DNA of 61,762 bases from Acidobacteriota bacterium (GCA_003223935.1 QHXQ01000035.1:1-61762), one strand, 5' to 3'; positions 8,002-16,108 are shown, counted from the stretch's first letter. The notes: generated by a model not told the origin, from the sequence alone. Translations and numbers: made by a program.

Positions 8002-8087
8002 GCAGAGGTGGCGGAACTAGCAGACGCGCCGGATTGTCACTCCGGTGGTGTGTATGCACCGTGCGGGTGCAAATCCCGTTCTCTGCA
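8002..8087 (+). tRNA. Class II (Leu-type) tRNA with GUC (Asp) anticodon
   Basis: Complete cloverleaf: acceptor GCAGAGG (8002-8008)/TCTCTGC (8080-8086) with one G-T pair, discriminator A8087; D-stem GCG/CGC; anticodon stem CCGGA (8029-8033)/TCCGG (8041-8045) with loop TTGTCAC, anticodon GTC; long variable arm GGTG/CACC (8047-8060); T-stem GCGGG/CCCGT with loop TGCAAAT (8068-8074). The body follows bacterial tRNA-Leu (long arm, A73), yet the anticodon is for Asp, whose tRNAs are normally class I. The elbow is altered too: the D-loop has AG where GG is usual and position 55 is G instead of T. No CCA is encoded. Either an unusual decoding tRNA or a decayed mobile copy. Confidence 0.8.
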
Positions 8088-8187
8088 CTTCTCTTTTTCA
8101 AAGAGACAGCATGAGCGAACCATGCCGCCCCTGACTTATTTCCACGCGCAGTATCGCATAAAACGGCGATCCGAGCAAGCGTTATTT

Positions 8188-8240
8188 TTGACCGCTCAAG
8201 CACTTTTTCTCTTGACAATACTTGAGCGGTCAAGCATAAT
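8188..8240 (+). promoter_or_regulatory. Transposase promoter enclosed by an inverted operator pair
   Basis: TTGACCGCTCAAG (8188-8200) and CTTGAGCGGTCAA (8221-8233) are perfect 13-bp reverse complements 20 bp apart. The promoter is -35 TTGACA (8212-8217), N17, -10 CATAAT (8235-8240), so one copy lies between the hexamers and the other just upstream. Each copy is itself nearly palindromic. It could be two operator sites or an RNA/DNA hairpin that represses transposase expression. Confidence 0.7.
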
Positions 8241-8271
8241 AGCACCGTAGCAACACAGAGAGGTGCTAACG

Positions 8272-9222
8272 ATGAACTGCCAAAAATGCAACGGTGAGAC
8301 AAAGAAATTCGGGCGTGACCGCAAAGGCCATCAACGCCTTCGCTGTCTGTCTTGCGGTAAGACTTCTATTATTCCTTATGATAAGCCGCTAGGCGATATG
8401 CGCTTGCCGATAGACAAGGCTGTGATGATTTTGAATCTACTTATTGAAGGCAACAGCATCCGTTCGACGGAGCGCATTACAGGCGTTGGCAAGACGGCGA
8501 TCATTGCTCTCTTGGTTAAGACCGGCGAGAAGTGCGAACGGCTTTTCGAGAAGTACATGCGGAACATTAAAGTTAATGACGTGCAGGCTGATGAAATCTG
8601 GGGCTTTGTGCGGATGAAGGATAAGACGCGCAAGCGCAGGGGCAAAGATGAAGAGGGCTTAGGCGATGCTTACACTTGGATCGCAATGGAGCGCGATTCT
8701 AAATTGATCTTCGCTTGGCATCTTGGCAAACGCTCTGCGAAGGATGCGGAAATCTTTTTAGAGAAAATCTACAAGGCTGTCGAAGGCACTAACAATCGCT
8801 TTCAAATGACGACGGACGGTTACGGCGCTTATCCTGATGCCGTCTCTTACTCTTTAGGCACTCGCGTTGACTACGCGCAACTAATCAAACAATACGCCGC
8901 GCCCGAAGCGGACGATCATCGTTACTCGCCTTCGGTCTGCACTGGCGCAAAGCCTGTTCCAGTTATCGGCAACCCAGACCCAGAAAAGATATGCACGTCG
9001 CATATTGAACGGCAGAATTTGACCGTGAGAATGTCCATGCGGAGAATGACGAGATTGACGAACGGCTTTAGCAAAAAGTGGTCAAACTTGCGGGCCGCAC
9101 TCGCGCTCAACTTCGCTTATTACAACTTCTGCCGGATGCACAAAACGATTAGATGCACGCCCGCGATGCAAGCGAACATCACAAAGCGTGTATGGGAATT
9201 GAAAGACCTACTCGCAAACTAG
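8272..9222 (+). CDS. IS1-like family transposase
   Basis: 316 residues from the ATG at 8272 (AGAGAGG eight bases upstream). The N-terminal zinc finger (CQKCNGE, later CLSCGK) and an HTH region precede a DDE catalytic core: Asp in VQADEIWGF (about residue 107), Asp in TTDGYGAY (about 182), Glu in SHIERQN (about 246). DDE enzymes cut and join transposon ends. The frame is intact and the promoter strong, so it may be active. A ClpP-like gene follows after 15 bp, apparently in one transcript. I could not find convincing terminal inverted repeats, so element limits are unknown. Base composition looks less GC-rich than the flanking chromosome by eye. Confidence 0.9.
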   Translation: MNCQKCNGETKKFGRDRKGHQRLRCLSCGKTSIIPYDKPLGDMRLPIDKAVMILNLLIEGNSIRSTERITGVGKTAIIALLVKTGEKCERLFEKYMRNIKVNDVQADEIWGFVRMKDKTRKRRGKDEEGLGDAYTWIAMERDSKLIFAWHLGKRSAKDAEIFLEKIYKAVEGTNNRFQMTTDGYGAYPDAVSYSLGTRVDYAQLIKQYAAPEADDHRYSPSVCTGAKPVPVIGNPDPEKICTSHIERQNLTVRMSMRRMTRLTNGFSKKWSNLRAALALNFAYYNFCRMHKTIRCTPAMQANITKRVWELKDLLAN

Positions 9223-9237
9223 AACAGGAGAAGATCA

Positions 9238-9801
9238 ATGCAACAACAGACTGACACCGTTTACCTCAACTTCTATAGTCCTATCAGTCAAACCACTGTG
9301 CAAACCCTGATGGCTGCATGCACAGACGCGATGCGACAATTCAACCCGCGCACGCTCTATCTGTCTATCTCGTCAAGTGGCGGCGAGGTAGCGGCTGGCA
9401 TTACGCTCTATAACTTTCTACGTGGCTTGCCGGTGCGCGTGGTCACGCATAACATCGGCGCGATTGACTCAATCGCAGTTGTAATCTTCTTGGCTGGTCA
9501 AGACAGATACGCCGTCCCAACCGCAACCTTCTTATTTCACGGTGTACAACTCGGCATCAGCCAGCCCACGAACTTAACGATCTACCAACTGAGAGAATTG
9601 GTTAGTGGCTTAGATGAGGATCACAACAGGATCGTTCATGTTATTACGGGCAGGACAAAGCTAAGTGAGGATGAAGTGCGGGAACTGTTCGCGCAGGGTG
9701 AATCAAAGAATCCGACCTTTGCTGTCGAGCGGGAAATCATCGCCGCGATCCAAGACTTCGCTGTACCGCAGGGCGCTCCCTTCTTTTCGCTCAATACGTG
9801 A
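9238..9801 (+). CDS. ClpP-like serine protease, likely transposon passenger
   Basis: 187 residues, ClpP/crotonase fold. ClpP peptidases form barrels that degrade proteins delivered by AAA unfoldases. Visible: an oxyanion-type SSSGGEVAAG (about 45-54), the nucleophile region NIGAIDSIAV with Ser78, and FLFHGVQ with His101. The third catalytic Asp is not obvious: the matching stretch reads AQGESKNPTF. AGGAG precedes the ATG. It follows the transposase by 15 bp with no promoter between them, so it is probably co-expressed and moves with it. No ClpX/ClpA partner nearby, no signal peptide. It may cut transposase or a host factor (inference). Confidence 0.82.
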   Translation: MQQQTDTVYLNFYSPISQTTVQTLMAACTDAMRQFNPRTLYLSISSSGGEVAAGITLYNFLRGLPVRVVTHNIGAIDSIAVVIFLAGQDRYAVPTATFLFHGVQLGISQPTNLTIYQLRELVSGLDEDHNRIVHVITGRTKLSEDEVRELFAQGESKNPTFAVEREIIAAIQDFAVPQGAPFFSLNT

Positions 9802-10054
9802 GGGCGCAGACTTCACGCTTACCCCGCTATAAGTACGGGCGAGCGGCGGCGTTTCCGCGACAATGCGAAATAGGCCCTCTATCGGCTTATCTGCCTGCTT
9901 CATAGGGTGGTCGCGCATCGCTTCCTTTTCTCTGTGCTGTGCTCGGCAACGCTTCGCCATGCTACGCATTGCTTCACTAGGCTAAAGTCAAACCAAACCT
10001 TACCACACCTTATCTCGCCGTACCCTGCCGTGCCTTACCAAGCCATGCCTTGCC
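9802..10054. repeat. Gap with 10-bp periodic low-complexity tract (about 9935-10075)
   Basis: No gene. From about 9935 the sequence falls into loose 10-bp units ending in CC or CT, such as GTACCCTGCC, GTGCCTTACC, AAGCCATGCC and TTGCCATGCT (10019-10060 region). One repeat per helical turn. The tract runs into the first codons of the receiver gene. Confidence 0.6.
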
Positions 10055-10489
10055 ATGCTAAACCGAGCCACAGCGCAAGCACTATACCACAGACTGAGAG
10101 CAGCAACACACTATCGCCCCACTACCGAAGACAACTGGCCCCTCGCGGCAGCGCTCCGAGACCTCCTCGAATCAGAAGGCTACCGCGTGACCCTATTAAC
10201 CGACGGCCTTGCCGCCCTCCGCGAGATCGAAAGCCAGACGCACTATGATCTATTCTTGTTGGATAACGAACTACCGCGCCTTGACGGCTGGCAGTTAATC
10301 AAACACGCGCGCACACTCCCGCACCGCCAACACACACCAATCATCCTCATGTCAGCGCGCGATTGCACGACGTTGGCGCAACAAGTCGGCGCAGACGCCT
10401 TCCTCCCGAAACCCGAAGGCATCAATCGTCTCGTCCAAACGATCATTGCCTTATTTAATCGAAGTCCGTGCATCAATCCGCCGCGTTAG
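10055..10489 (+). CDS. Degenerate single-domain response regulator receiver
   Basis: 144 residues. Receiver domains take a phosphate from a histidine kinase on an Asp. Visible: the helix-1 segment LRDLLESEGYRV, the phospho-Asp in FLLDNELPRLDG, the switch Ser in ILMSARD and the Lys in LPKPEG. The first beta strand, normally hydrophobic before the acidic pair, is missing: the text reads THYRPTTEDNWP, as if three or four codons were deleted. The first 20 residues come from low-complexity DNA and the last ones (NPPR) from the left end of a repeat element. Probably a pseudogene or remnant; no kinase nearby. Confidence 0.6.
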   Translation: MLNRATAQALYHRLRAATHYRPTTEDNWPLAAALRDLLESEGYRVTLLTDGLAALREIESQTHYDLFLLDNELPRLDGWQLIKHARTLPHRQHTPIILMSARDCTTLAQQVGADAFLPKPEGINRLVQTIIALFNRSPCINPPR

Positions 10490-10675
10490 CGGTGCTTGCT
10501 TTTAGCCCGGCGTTTCAACGCCGGGAACACGTACCCGATTGGGTTGCGTCGCATCAGCGACGATTGAATGCCAACCGCACAGTTCATGCGTCGCTCGCGC
10601 GACGCGCTGCTCGGTTCGCATCCTGTCCCGGCGTTGAAACGCCGGGCTAAAGTCAGCGCGCCGCTAACGCGGCGG
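10478..10675. mobile_element. 198-bp MITE/REP-like element with about 48-bp terminal inverted repeats
   Basis: Outer arms CCGCCGCGTTAGCGG (10478-10492) and CCGCTAACGCGGCGG (10661-10675) are perfect complements. Inside them are CCCGGCGTTTCAACGCCGGG (10506-10525) and its reverse complement (10627-10646), each also a hairpin. Two more hairpins lie in the centre: CGTCGC/GCGACG (10547-10562) and GCGTCG/CGACGC (10588-10605). No ORF. The left arm supplies the stop codon of the receiver gene. Such GC-rich multi-hairpin elements are usually dispersed copies moved by a transposase in trans. Confidence 0.8.
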
Positions 10676-10701
10676 AATTATGCACAAACTTCAGTTCATC
10701 A

Positions 10702-10920
10702 GGCTGCGTCAAGGGTGCACGCAGCCTGCGCTGGCACGTCTTTCAGGCCGTGGGGACTGTGCCGCATGGCCGCCATGCTTGCGGGGGCATGGCGGCCAAA
10801 TCTTATAAGCCACAGGTCTTGCCAAATTTCGCAAGCCCTGTGGTGGGCGTGCTCACTTATCTGCCCTGCGGCGCGGGTGGCAGTGCCTCTGAAACAAGGC
10901 GCTTTCTGCGTGCTGCCGCC
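10702..10920. other. Cluster of four strong hairpins, possible structured RNA or dispersed repeat
   Basis: Four consecutive stems: GGCTGCGT/ACGCAGCC (10702-10726); TGGCCGCCATG/CATGGCGGCCA (10767-10798), 11 bp perfect; CCACAGG/CCTGTGG (10810-10843) with inner CTTGC/GCAAG; GGTGGCAG/CTGCCGCC (10876-10920). No convincing coding frame. It precedes the thrS promoter. I do not recognise an RNA family; it may be a dispersed repeat. Confidence 0.45.
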
Positions 10921-10924
10921 TCAC

Positions 10925-10954
10925 TTGCTCATGCTCTGCGCGCTTTGGTACAAT
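10925..10954 (+). promoter_or_regulatory. Candidate promoter for thrS, with a long leader
   Basis: TTGCTC (10925-10930), 18-bp spacer, TACAAT (10949-10954). If used, the thrS mRNA has a leader of about 355 nt to 11316. The leader contains a CCCGC/GCGGG hairpin (11110-11127) but I see no clear T-box or terminator/antiterminator pair in it, and no gene. Confidence 0.45.
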
Positions 10955-11316
10955 CCGAGGCGTCTTGTTAGAAGAATGGTAGCAACGCGGTGGTTTGAAA
11001 CTGCGCGGCTGCCAGCCAAGTTTTCGACAAAAGCTCCAGAAGACCTTTGCCGGCTTTAGCAGCAGATGACGCGAACTCGAACTACATTTCGATTTTAAGT
11101 CAGCGGCGACCCGCCATCGTGAGCGGGCGCGCGGCGAGGGCGCTTCTGTCGAATCCGATCTTAAGTTTGGTTCGTCCCAACGAACACGAAAATTCAGTTT
11201 CCGGTTGTCGCTTATCTCCGTTCGCGCCGCTCTCGGTGGGCGTGCCGTTTAACCTGTGTGGCCTTTGAGGCGCACGAGGCTTGATTTTGCTTTGAGCGGA
11301 TGGAGATAACTAAGCC

Positions 11317-13299
11317 ATGAGTGAAGTAAACGTACAACTGAAGGACGGGCCGGCGGCGCAAGTGCCGGCCTCTGTCACGGTCGGCGAAGCTTTGAAGCAA
11401 CTCGACCGCGACGCGGCGAAGCAGGCACTCGCCGCACGTGTGAACGGGCACGAGGTTGATCTCGCGCGCCCGCTCTCGGCGCTCGAAGCAAACGGCGGCG
11501 GTGCGCCTATCGAGATTGAACCCGTATTGCCTGCGACGCGCGAAGGTCTCGAAGTCTTGCGTCATTCGACGGCGCATCTGCTTGCTGCCGCCGTGCTCGA
11601 TCTCTTCCCCGGCACAAAACTCGGCATCGGCCCTGCGCTCTTAGACGATCCGCGCTACGGTTTTTTCTACGACATGATCGCGCCGCGCATGCTCACGGAT
11701 GAAGACCTGCCCGTGATTGAAAAGCGCATGCGCGACATCGCCAAGCGCAACCTGAGTTATCGCCGCGAAGAGATTTCAAAAGCGGAAGCCTTGCGCATCT
11801 TTGCCGAGCGCGACGAGCCTTTGAAGTGTCAGTTGATCGAAGACAAGGGCGGCGCGACGGTCAGCGTCTATTACATTGACAACTCGCCGTTCATAGATTT
11901 CTGTCTGGGGCCGCACGTGCCGAACACGAATCGGCTGAAAGCGTTCAAGCTCTTGTCGCTTTCGGGCGCGTACTGGATGGGCGACGCGACGCAGCCGCAG
12001 ATGCAACGCATCTACGGCACGGCCTTCTTCACGCCCGAAGAACTCGACGCATGGCTCAAGCAACGACAGGAAGCCGAACGGCGCGATCATCGTCGGCTTG
12101 GGCGCGAGCTTGATCTCTTCTCGATCCAAGAGCAGTACGGACAGGGCTTGATCTTCTGGCATCCGAAGGGCGCGATCATTCGGAAGCAGATGGAGGATTA
12201 TCTCTACGAAGAGTTGATCCGACGCAACTACAGTCTCGTCTATACGCCGCACATTGCGCGCCGCGAGTTGTGGCAGTTGAGCGGGCACGAACAGAACTAC
12301 GGCGACTCGATGTTTGCGCCGACGAAATTGGAAGAGACCGAGTTTCGCTTAAAGCCGATGAACTGTCCGTTCCACATCGGCATCTACAAATCGCAGCAGC
12401 GCAGCTATCGCGACCTGCCGCAGCGTTACGGCGAGATGGGCACCGTCTATCGCGCCGAGTTGTCGGGCACATTGCACGGCTTGATGCGCGTGCGCGGCTT
12501 CACGGTTGACGACGCGCACCTGTTCTGTACACCGGCGCAGATTCGCAAAGAGATCAGCGACTGCGTGGATTTCGTCGTCGAGGTCTTGAAGACATTCGGC
12601 TTCGAGAAGGTCAAATTCGAGTTATCGGTCAAGGGCAACGAGACGAACAAGAATTATCTTGGCTCAGAAGCGGACTGGGCAAAGGCCGAGACGGCGCTCG
12701 CAGAAGTTCTGAATGAGCACGGCGTGGCCTACGAGCGCATCGAGGGCGAGGGGGCCTTTTACGGCCCGAAGATTGATTTCAAGGTCGAGGACGCCATCGG
12801 TCGCCTGTGGCAACTCGGCACGGTGCAGTGGGATTTTAATTTGCCCGAACGCTTCGAGCTTGAGTACATCGCCGAAGATGGCCGCGCGCACCGGCCCGTC
12901 ATGGTGCATCGCGCGCTCTTCGGCTCAATCGAACGCTTCTTCGGCGTTTTGATCGAACACTACGCGGGCGCGTTTCCACTCTGGCTCTCGCCCGTGCAGG
13001 TCGCTGTGCTGCCGATCACGGATCGTGTCAACGAGTACGCTGAACGTGTCGCGGCTGAACTACGCGCCGTCGGTTTGCGCGCCGACGTGAACCTGCGCAG
13101 CGAAAAGATCGGCGCGAAGATCAGAGATGCGCAGTTGCAAAAGATTCCGTTCATGCTCGTCCTCGGCGACCGCGAAGTTGAAGAGGATAAGGTCGCCGTG
13201 CGCGAACGCACGCAAGGCGACATGGGCACGATGACACTTGAAGAGTTCAAACAGATGGCGCTCGCCCTCGTTCGGTCGCGGGCGTTGACGAACACATAG
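11317..13299 (+). CDS. thrS: Threonine--tRNA ligase
   Basis: 660 residues, full length. Charges tRNA-Thr with threonine; class II synthetase, cytoplasmic. Domains in order: TGS (about 1-65), the editing domain with HSTAH (about 87-91) and a later zinc-type motif CLGPHVPN, the catalytic core with the zinc Cys in KPMNCPFHI and motif 2 [19 protein letters not shown], and the C-terminal anticodon-binding domain (about 555-655). GGAG (11302-11305) is 11 bases upstream. Heads the conserved run thrS-infC-rpmI-rplT-pheS. A 7-bp-unit hairpin starts right after its stop. Confidence 0.97.
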   Translation: MSEVNVQLKDGPAAQVPASVTVGEALKQLDRDAAKQALAARVNGHEVDLARPLSALEANGGGAPIEIEPVLPATREGLEVLRHSTAHLLAAAVLDLFPGTKLGIGPALLDDPRYGFFYDMIAPRMLTDEDLPVIEKRMRDIAKRNLSYRREEISKAEALRIFAERDEPLKCQLIEDKGGATVSVYYIDNSPFIDFCLGPHVPNTNRLKAFKLLSLSGAYWMGDATQPQMQRIYGTAFFTPEELDAWLKQRQEAERRDHRRLGRELDLFSIQEQYGQGLIFWHPKGAIIRKQMEDYLYEELIRRNYSLVYTPHIARRELWQLSGHEQNYGDSMFAPTKLEETEFRLKPMNCPFHIGIYKSQQRSYRDLPQRYGEMGTVYRAELSGTLHGLMRVRGFTVDDAHLFCTPAQIRKEISDCVDFVVEVLKTFGFEKVKFELSVKGNETNKNYLGSEADWAKAETALAEVLNEHGVAYERIEGEGAFYGPKIDFKVEDAIGRLWQLGTVQWDFNLPERFELEYIAEDGRAHRPVMVHRALFGSIERFFGVLIEHYAGAFPLWLSPVQVAVLPITDRVNEYAERVAAELRAVGLRADVNLRSEKIGAKIRDAQLQKIPFMLVLGDREVEEDKVAVRERTQGDMGTMTLEEFKQMALALVRSRALTNT

Positions 13300-13302
13300 T
13301 TT

Positions 13303-13375
13303 AAAGTTCAAGGTTCAAAGTTCAAGGTTGAATAAACTTTGAACCTTGAACCTGCAACTTTGAACCTTAACTTTG
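13303..13375. repeat. Heptamer hairpin a (thrS-infC)
   Basis: Units GTTCAAG/GTTCAAA repeat every 7 bp. Arms 13306-13322 and 13335-13351 are perfect 17-bp complements with a 12-nt loop; a second partial right arm follows (13356-13374). Confidence 0.85.
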
Positions 13376-13386
13376 GAGGTGTAGCA

Positions 13387-14040
13387 ATCTCACCAAGTTT
13401 TCGCGGGCGTGGACAGCGCCCAGATAATCGGCGGCAACCGGCCGCGCGCATCAACGACCGCATCCGCGTGCCTGAGGTACGCGTCATCGGCGACGATGGC
13501 GAGCAACTCGGCATCATGAACACGCGCGACGCCGTGCGCATGGCACGCGAGCGTGGGCTTGATCTCGTCGAGGTCGCGCCGACGGCGCAGCCGCCCGTCT
13601 GTCGCATCATTGATTACGGCAAGTTTCAGTACGAGACGAGCAAGAAGCAGAAGGAAGCGAAGAAGAAGCAGGTCATCATCACCGTCAAGGAGGTGAAGTT
13701 TCGCCCCGGCACGGACGATCATGACTACAACTTCAAGATGAAGCACGCGCGCCAGTGGCTCGAAGAGGGCGACAAAGTGAAGGCAACCATCTTCTTTCGC
13801 GGGCGCGAGATCACGCACCGCGAACTCGGCACGCAACTGCTCGCGCGGCTTGAGCGCGACCTTGCAGACATGGGCGAAGTCGAAGCGCGCCCGCGCATGG
13901 AGGGCAATCAGATGTTTCTGATCTTCGCGCCCAAGAAACATAAGGCGGCCGGTGGCGGCGGCAGTCAAAAATCCGAAGGCGGCCCCAAGCCAGACGGACA
14001 AACGCCGCCCGCACCGCCGACGCAAGGATTAAATCAATGA
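13387..14040 (+). CDS. infC: Translation initiation factor IF-3, AUC start codon
   Basis: 217 residues if translation starts at ATC (13387-13389). GGAGGT (13375-13380) lies six bases upstream, and the only in-frame ATG/GTG/TTG before the conserved core is a TTG buried in the preceding hairpin with no ribosome binding site. IF-3 checks the start codon in the 30S initiation complex; E. coli infC uses AUU so that IF-3 limits its own synthesis, and Myxococcus uses AUC. Core motifs [27 protein letters not shown] and [12 protein letters not shown] are typical; Arg-rich N-terminus and a Gly/Pro-rich tail of about 35 residues are extra. Confidence 0.95.
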   Translation: MSPSFRGRGQRPDNRRQPAARINDRIRVPEVRVIGDDGEQLGIMNTRDAVRMARERGLDLVEVAPTAQPPVCRIIDYGKFQYETSKKQKEAKKKQVIITVKEVKFRPGTDDHDYNFKMKHARQWLEEGDKVKATIFFRGREITHRELGTQLLARLERDLADMGEVEARPRMEGNQMFLIFAPKKHKAAGGGGSQKSEGGPKPDGQTPPAPPTQGLNQ

Positions 14041-14046
14041 TATGCA

Positions 14047-14116
14047 AAGTCTAGAGTCTAGTGAGTCCAGAGAGTCCAGAGAGTCTAGGGCAGATGTCTT
14101 GACTCGCTAGACTCTC
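14047..14116. repeat. Heptamer/nonamer hairpin b (infC-rpmI)
   Basis: AGTCTAG units, then 9-bp AGTCCAGAG units. AGAGTCTAGTGAGTC (14053-14067) pairs with 14101-14115 at 14 of 15 positions; loop 33 nt. Confidence 0.75.
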
Positions 14117-14139
14117 GACTGTTCTCGAAAGGAGCACTT

Positions 14140-14343
14140 ATGCCTAAACTAAAAACACACAAGGGCGCGGCGAAGCGCGTCCGCCTGACCGCGAGCGGCA
14201 AAGCCAAGCGCGGGCATTCGCACGCGCGCCACATCCTGACCAAGAAAACGAAGAAGCGCAAACGCCATCTCGACCTAGACACGCTCGTGTCCGAGTCCGA
14301 CATGGAGCGCATCAAGAACATGCTGCCCTACGGCCGCAGCTAA
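14140..14343 (+). CDS. rpmI: 50S ribosomal protein L35
   Basis: 67 residues, highly basic, normal L35 length. Starts [20 protein letters not shown] and ends NMLPYGRS, the usual family ends. Component of the large ribosomal subunit. AAAGGAG is seven bases before the ATG. Between infC and rplT as in most bacteria, but separated from both by repeat hairpins rather than tightly packed. Confidence 0.98.
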   Translation: MPKLKTHKGAAKRVRLTASGKAKRGHSHARHILTKKTKKRKRHLDLDTLVSESDMERIKNMLPYGRS

Positions 14344-14345
14344 AG

Positions 14346-14430
14346 AAATGATGAACGATGAAGGATGAGGGATGAAGTAAAGCCTATGCTTTTAACTTGT
14401 CACTCATCACTCGTCACTTGTCACTGCTTT
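14346..14430. repeat. Heptamer element c (rpmI-rplT), arms of two different families
   Basis: Left block GATGAAG/GATGAGG units (14346-14375); right block ACTTGTC/ACTCGTC units (14396-14427). Both have 7-bp period but pair only poorly with each other. The right block matches the right arm of hairpin h (22632-22662). Confidence 0.75.
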
Positions 14431-14445
14431 TGAAAGGAGACTGTT

Positions 14446-14823
14446 ATGCCTAGGGCAAAACGTGGAAATAAGCGCACAGAGCGGCGCAAGAAGATTCTTA
14501 AATTAGCCAAGGGTTATCGCGGCACGAAGTCGAAACTTTATCGTTCGGCCAAAGAGTCGGTTGAGCGCGCGCTCAACTTCGCCTATACGGGGCGCAAACT
14601 CAAGAAGCGCGACTTCCGCTCGCTCTGGATCGTCCGCATCGGCGCGGCGGCGCGCTTGAACGGCTTGAACTATTCGCAGTTCATGCACGGCCTCAAAACG
14701 GCCGGCATTGAGCTTGATCGCAAAGTGCTCGCAGACCTCGCGGTCAACTCGCCGGAGGCGTTTGCCGACCTCGCCGGTCAAGCCAAGAACGCGCTCGGCA
14801 ACGAACGACAAGCGGCGGCGTAA
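14446..14823 (+). CDS. rplT: 50S ribosomal protein L20
   Basis: 125 residues. L20 binds 23S rRNA early in 50S assembly and in several bacteria represses its own operon. Typical text: [64 protein letters not shown] before the ATG. The Ala-rich C-terminus is slightly longer than in E. coli (118). Confidence 0.98.
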   Translation: MPRAKRGNKRTERRKKILKLAKGYRGTKSKLYRSAKESVERALNFAYTGRKLKKRDFRSLWIVRIGAAARLNGLNYSQFMHGLKTAGIELDRKVLADLAVNSPEAFADLAGQAKNALGNERQAAA

Positions 14824-14829
14824 AACCCA

Positions 14830-14933
14830 AGTCCAAAGTCTAACGTCCAATGTCCAAAGTCGAACCTACGACATGCGACGCTGGATTTTAGCTTTGGACA
14901 TTAGCCATTGGACTTTGACTTTGGACGTTAGAC
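14830..14933. repeat. Heptamer hairpin d (rplT-pheS)
   Basis: Units AAGTCCA/ACGTCCA/ATGTCCA. Two nested pairings: GTCTAACGTCCAA (14838-14850) with 14921-14933, and AATGTCCAAAG (14849-14859) with 14892-14902. Confidence 0.8.
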
Positions 14934-14935
14934 TA

Positions 14936-16015
14936 ATGGAACAGCCGGAAGCTGTGCGCGAAGCGTTCGAGCAAGAGTTCGGACGCTTCGCTCGTTTTCG
15001 CGGCGCTGAGAGCGCGGCCTTTGATGGCTTGCGGCTCGCGGACGTGGAGACGACGTTGCGCGAGTTGAGCGACTTGCGCACGCGCCACACGGGCAAGAAG
15101 AGCGCGCTCGCAAATCTCAAAAAACAGATCGGGCGCGCGGCCGCAGAAGAGCGCGCGCAGTTCGCGCAAGCTGTGCAGCAACTCGAAGCGCGCATCGCGG
15201 AAGAGATCGCAAAGGTTGAGCGTGCGTTGCAAGATACGGCCGCGCGGTTGCGAACTGAACGCGAGCGTCTGGACGTGACTTTGCCGGGCCGCCGCATTCG
15301 GCGCGGGCACGTGCATCCGATCAATCTCATTCGCCAACGGCTCGAAGACATCTTTGTGGCGATGGGCTATACGGTCGAGGATGGGCCGGAGATCGAGAAC
15401 GACTTCTACAATTTCACCGCGCTCAACATCCCTGAGTCGCATCCGGCGCGCTCACCGCAGGACACTTTCTATACGACCGACGGTTTTGCGCTCCGCTCGC
15501 AGACTTCGACCGTGCAGATTCACGCGATGCAGCGCCGCCAGCCCCCTCTGCGCGTCATCGCGCCCGGCAAGGTCTTTCGCCGCGATACGCCCGATGCGAC
15601 GCACAATCCAATGTTCTTCCAGATCGAAGGCCTCGTCGTTGATCGCGGCATCTCGATGGCGCACCTGAAGGGCACGGTCACGGAGTTCCTGCGGCGTCTG
15701 TTCGGCACAGACGTGCGCACGCGCTTTCGCCCGTCCTATTTCCCGTTCACCGAGCCGAGCGCCGAGTTCGATTTCTCGTGCTTCAAATGTGGCGGCACAG
15801 GCTGCGCGCTCTGCAAGCAGTCGGGCTGGATCGAGTTGGGCGGCTCAGGCATGGTGCATCCCAACGTCTTGCGCGCGGCCGGCGTTGACCCCGCAGAGTT
15901 CTCCGGCTTCGCCTTCGGCTTCGGCATAGACCGCATGTGCATCCTGCTCTACGACCTCGACGACATACGCCTGCTCTTCGAGAACGACGTGCGATTCTTG
16001 GAGCAGTTCGATTGA
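14936..16015 (+). CDS. pheS: Phenylalanine--tRNA ligase alpha subunit
   Basis: 359 residues from the ATG at 14936, two bases after hairpin d; no Shine-Dalgarno is visible. An upstream in-frame ATG at 14872 would translate part of the hairpin and is rejected. PheS carries the class II catalytic core of the alpha2beta2 enzyme. N-terminal coiled coil (about 10-105), motif [17 protein letters not shown], motif 2 [20 protein letters not shown], the Cys-rich [17 protein letters not shown], and motif 3 [11 protein letters not shown]. pheT is not adjacent: an unrelated 1.8-kb gene lies between. Confidence 0.96.
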   Translation: MEQPEAVREAFEQEFGRFARFRGAESAAFDGLRLADVETTLRELSDLRTRHTGKKSALANLKKQIGRAAAEERAQFAQAVQQLEARIAEEIAKVERALQDTAARLRTERERLDVTLPGRRIRRGHVHPINLIRQRLEDIFVAMGYTVEDGPEIENDFYNFTALNIPESHPARSPQDTFYTTDGFALRSQTSTVQIHAMQRRQPPLRVIAPGKVFRRDTPDATHNPMFFQIEGLVVDRGISMAHLKGTVTEFLRRLFGTDVRTRFRPSYFPFTEPSAEFDFSCFKCGGTGCALCKQSGWIELGGSGMVHPNVLRAAGVDPAEFSGFAFGFGIDRMCILLYDLDDIRLLFENDVRFLEQFD

Positions 16016-16021
16016 TGAGAA

Positions 16022-16108
16022 CAGTGGTCGGTGGTCAGTGGTCAGTGATCAGTTAAAAAAACTGTCTTTACTGATCACTGACCACTGACCACCGACCACT
16101 GACCACTG
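16022..16108. repeat. Heptamer hairpin e (after pheS)
   Basis: Units AGTGGTC/GGTGGTC/AGTGATC. Arms 16022-16053 and 16070-16101 are perfect complements over 32 bp, loop 16 nt; one more unit trails on the right. Confidence 0.93.

Noticed and set aside
8008..8250. 80-codon ORF starting MAELADAPDC
   Set aside because: Its first part is the tRNA read as protein, a well-known annotation artefact; the rest is promoter DNA.
5900..10700. Prophage or integrative element with integrase
   Set aside because: No integrase, structural phage genes or tRNA attachment duplication found; the ClpP-like gene lacks phage capsid neighbours.
10961..11316. T-box riboswitch in the thrS leader (GGTAGCAACGCGG near 10979 resembles part of the T-box motif)
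   Set aside because: The core GGTGG-ACC pattern is not matched and no terminator/antiterminator pair with T-run follows.
14708..14935. Longer pheS starting inside rplT
   Set aside because: It would translate rplT out of frame and the heptamer hairpin; PheS homology begins at the ATG at 14936.
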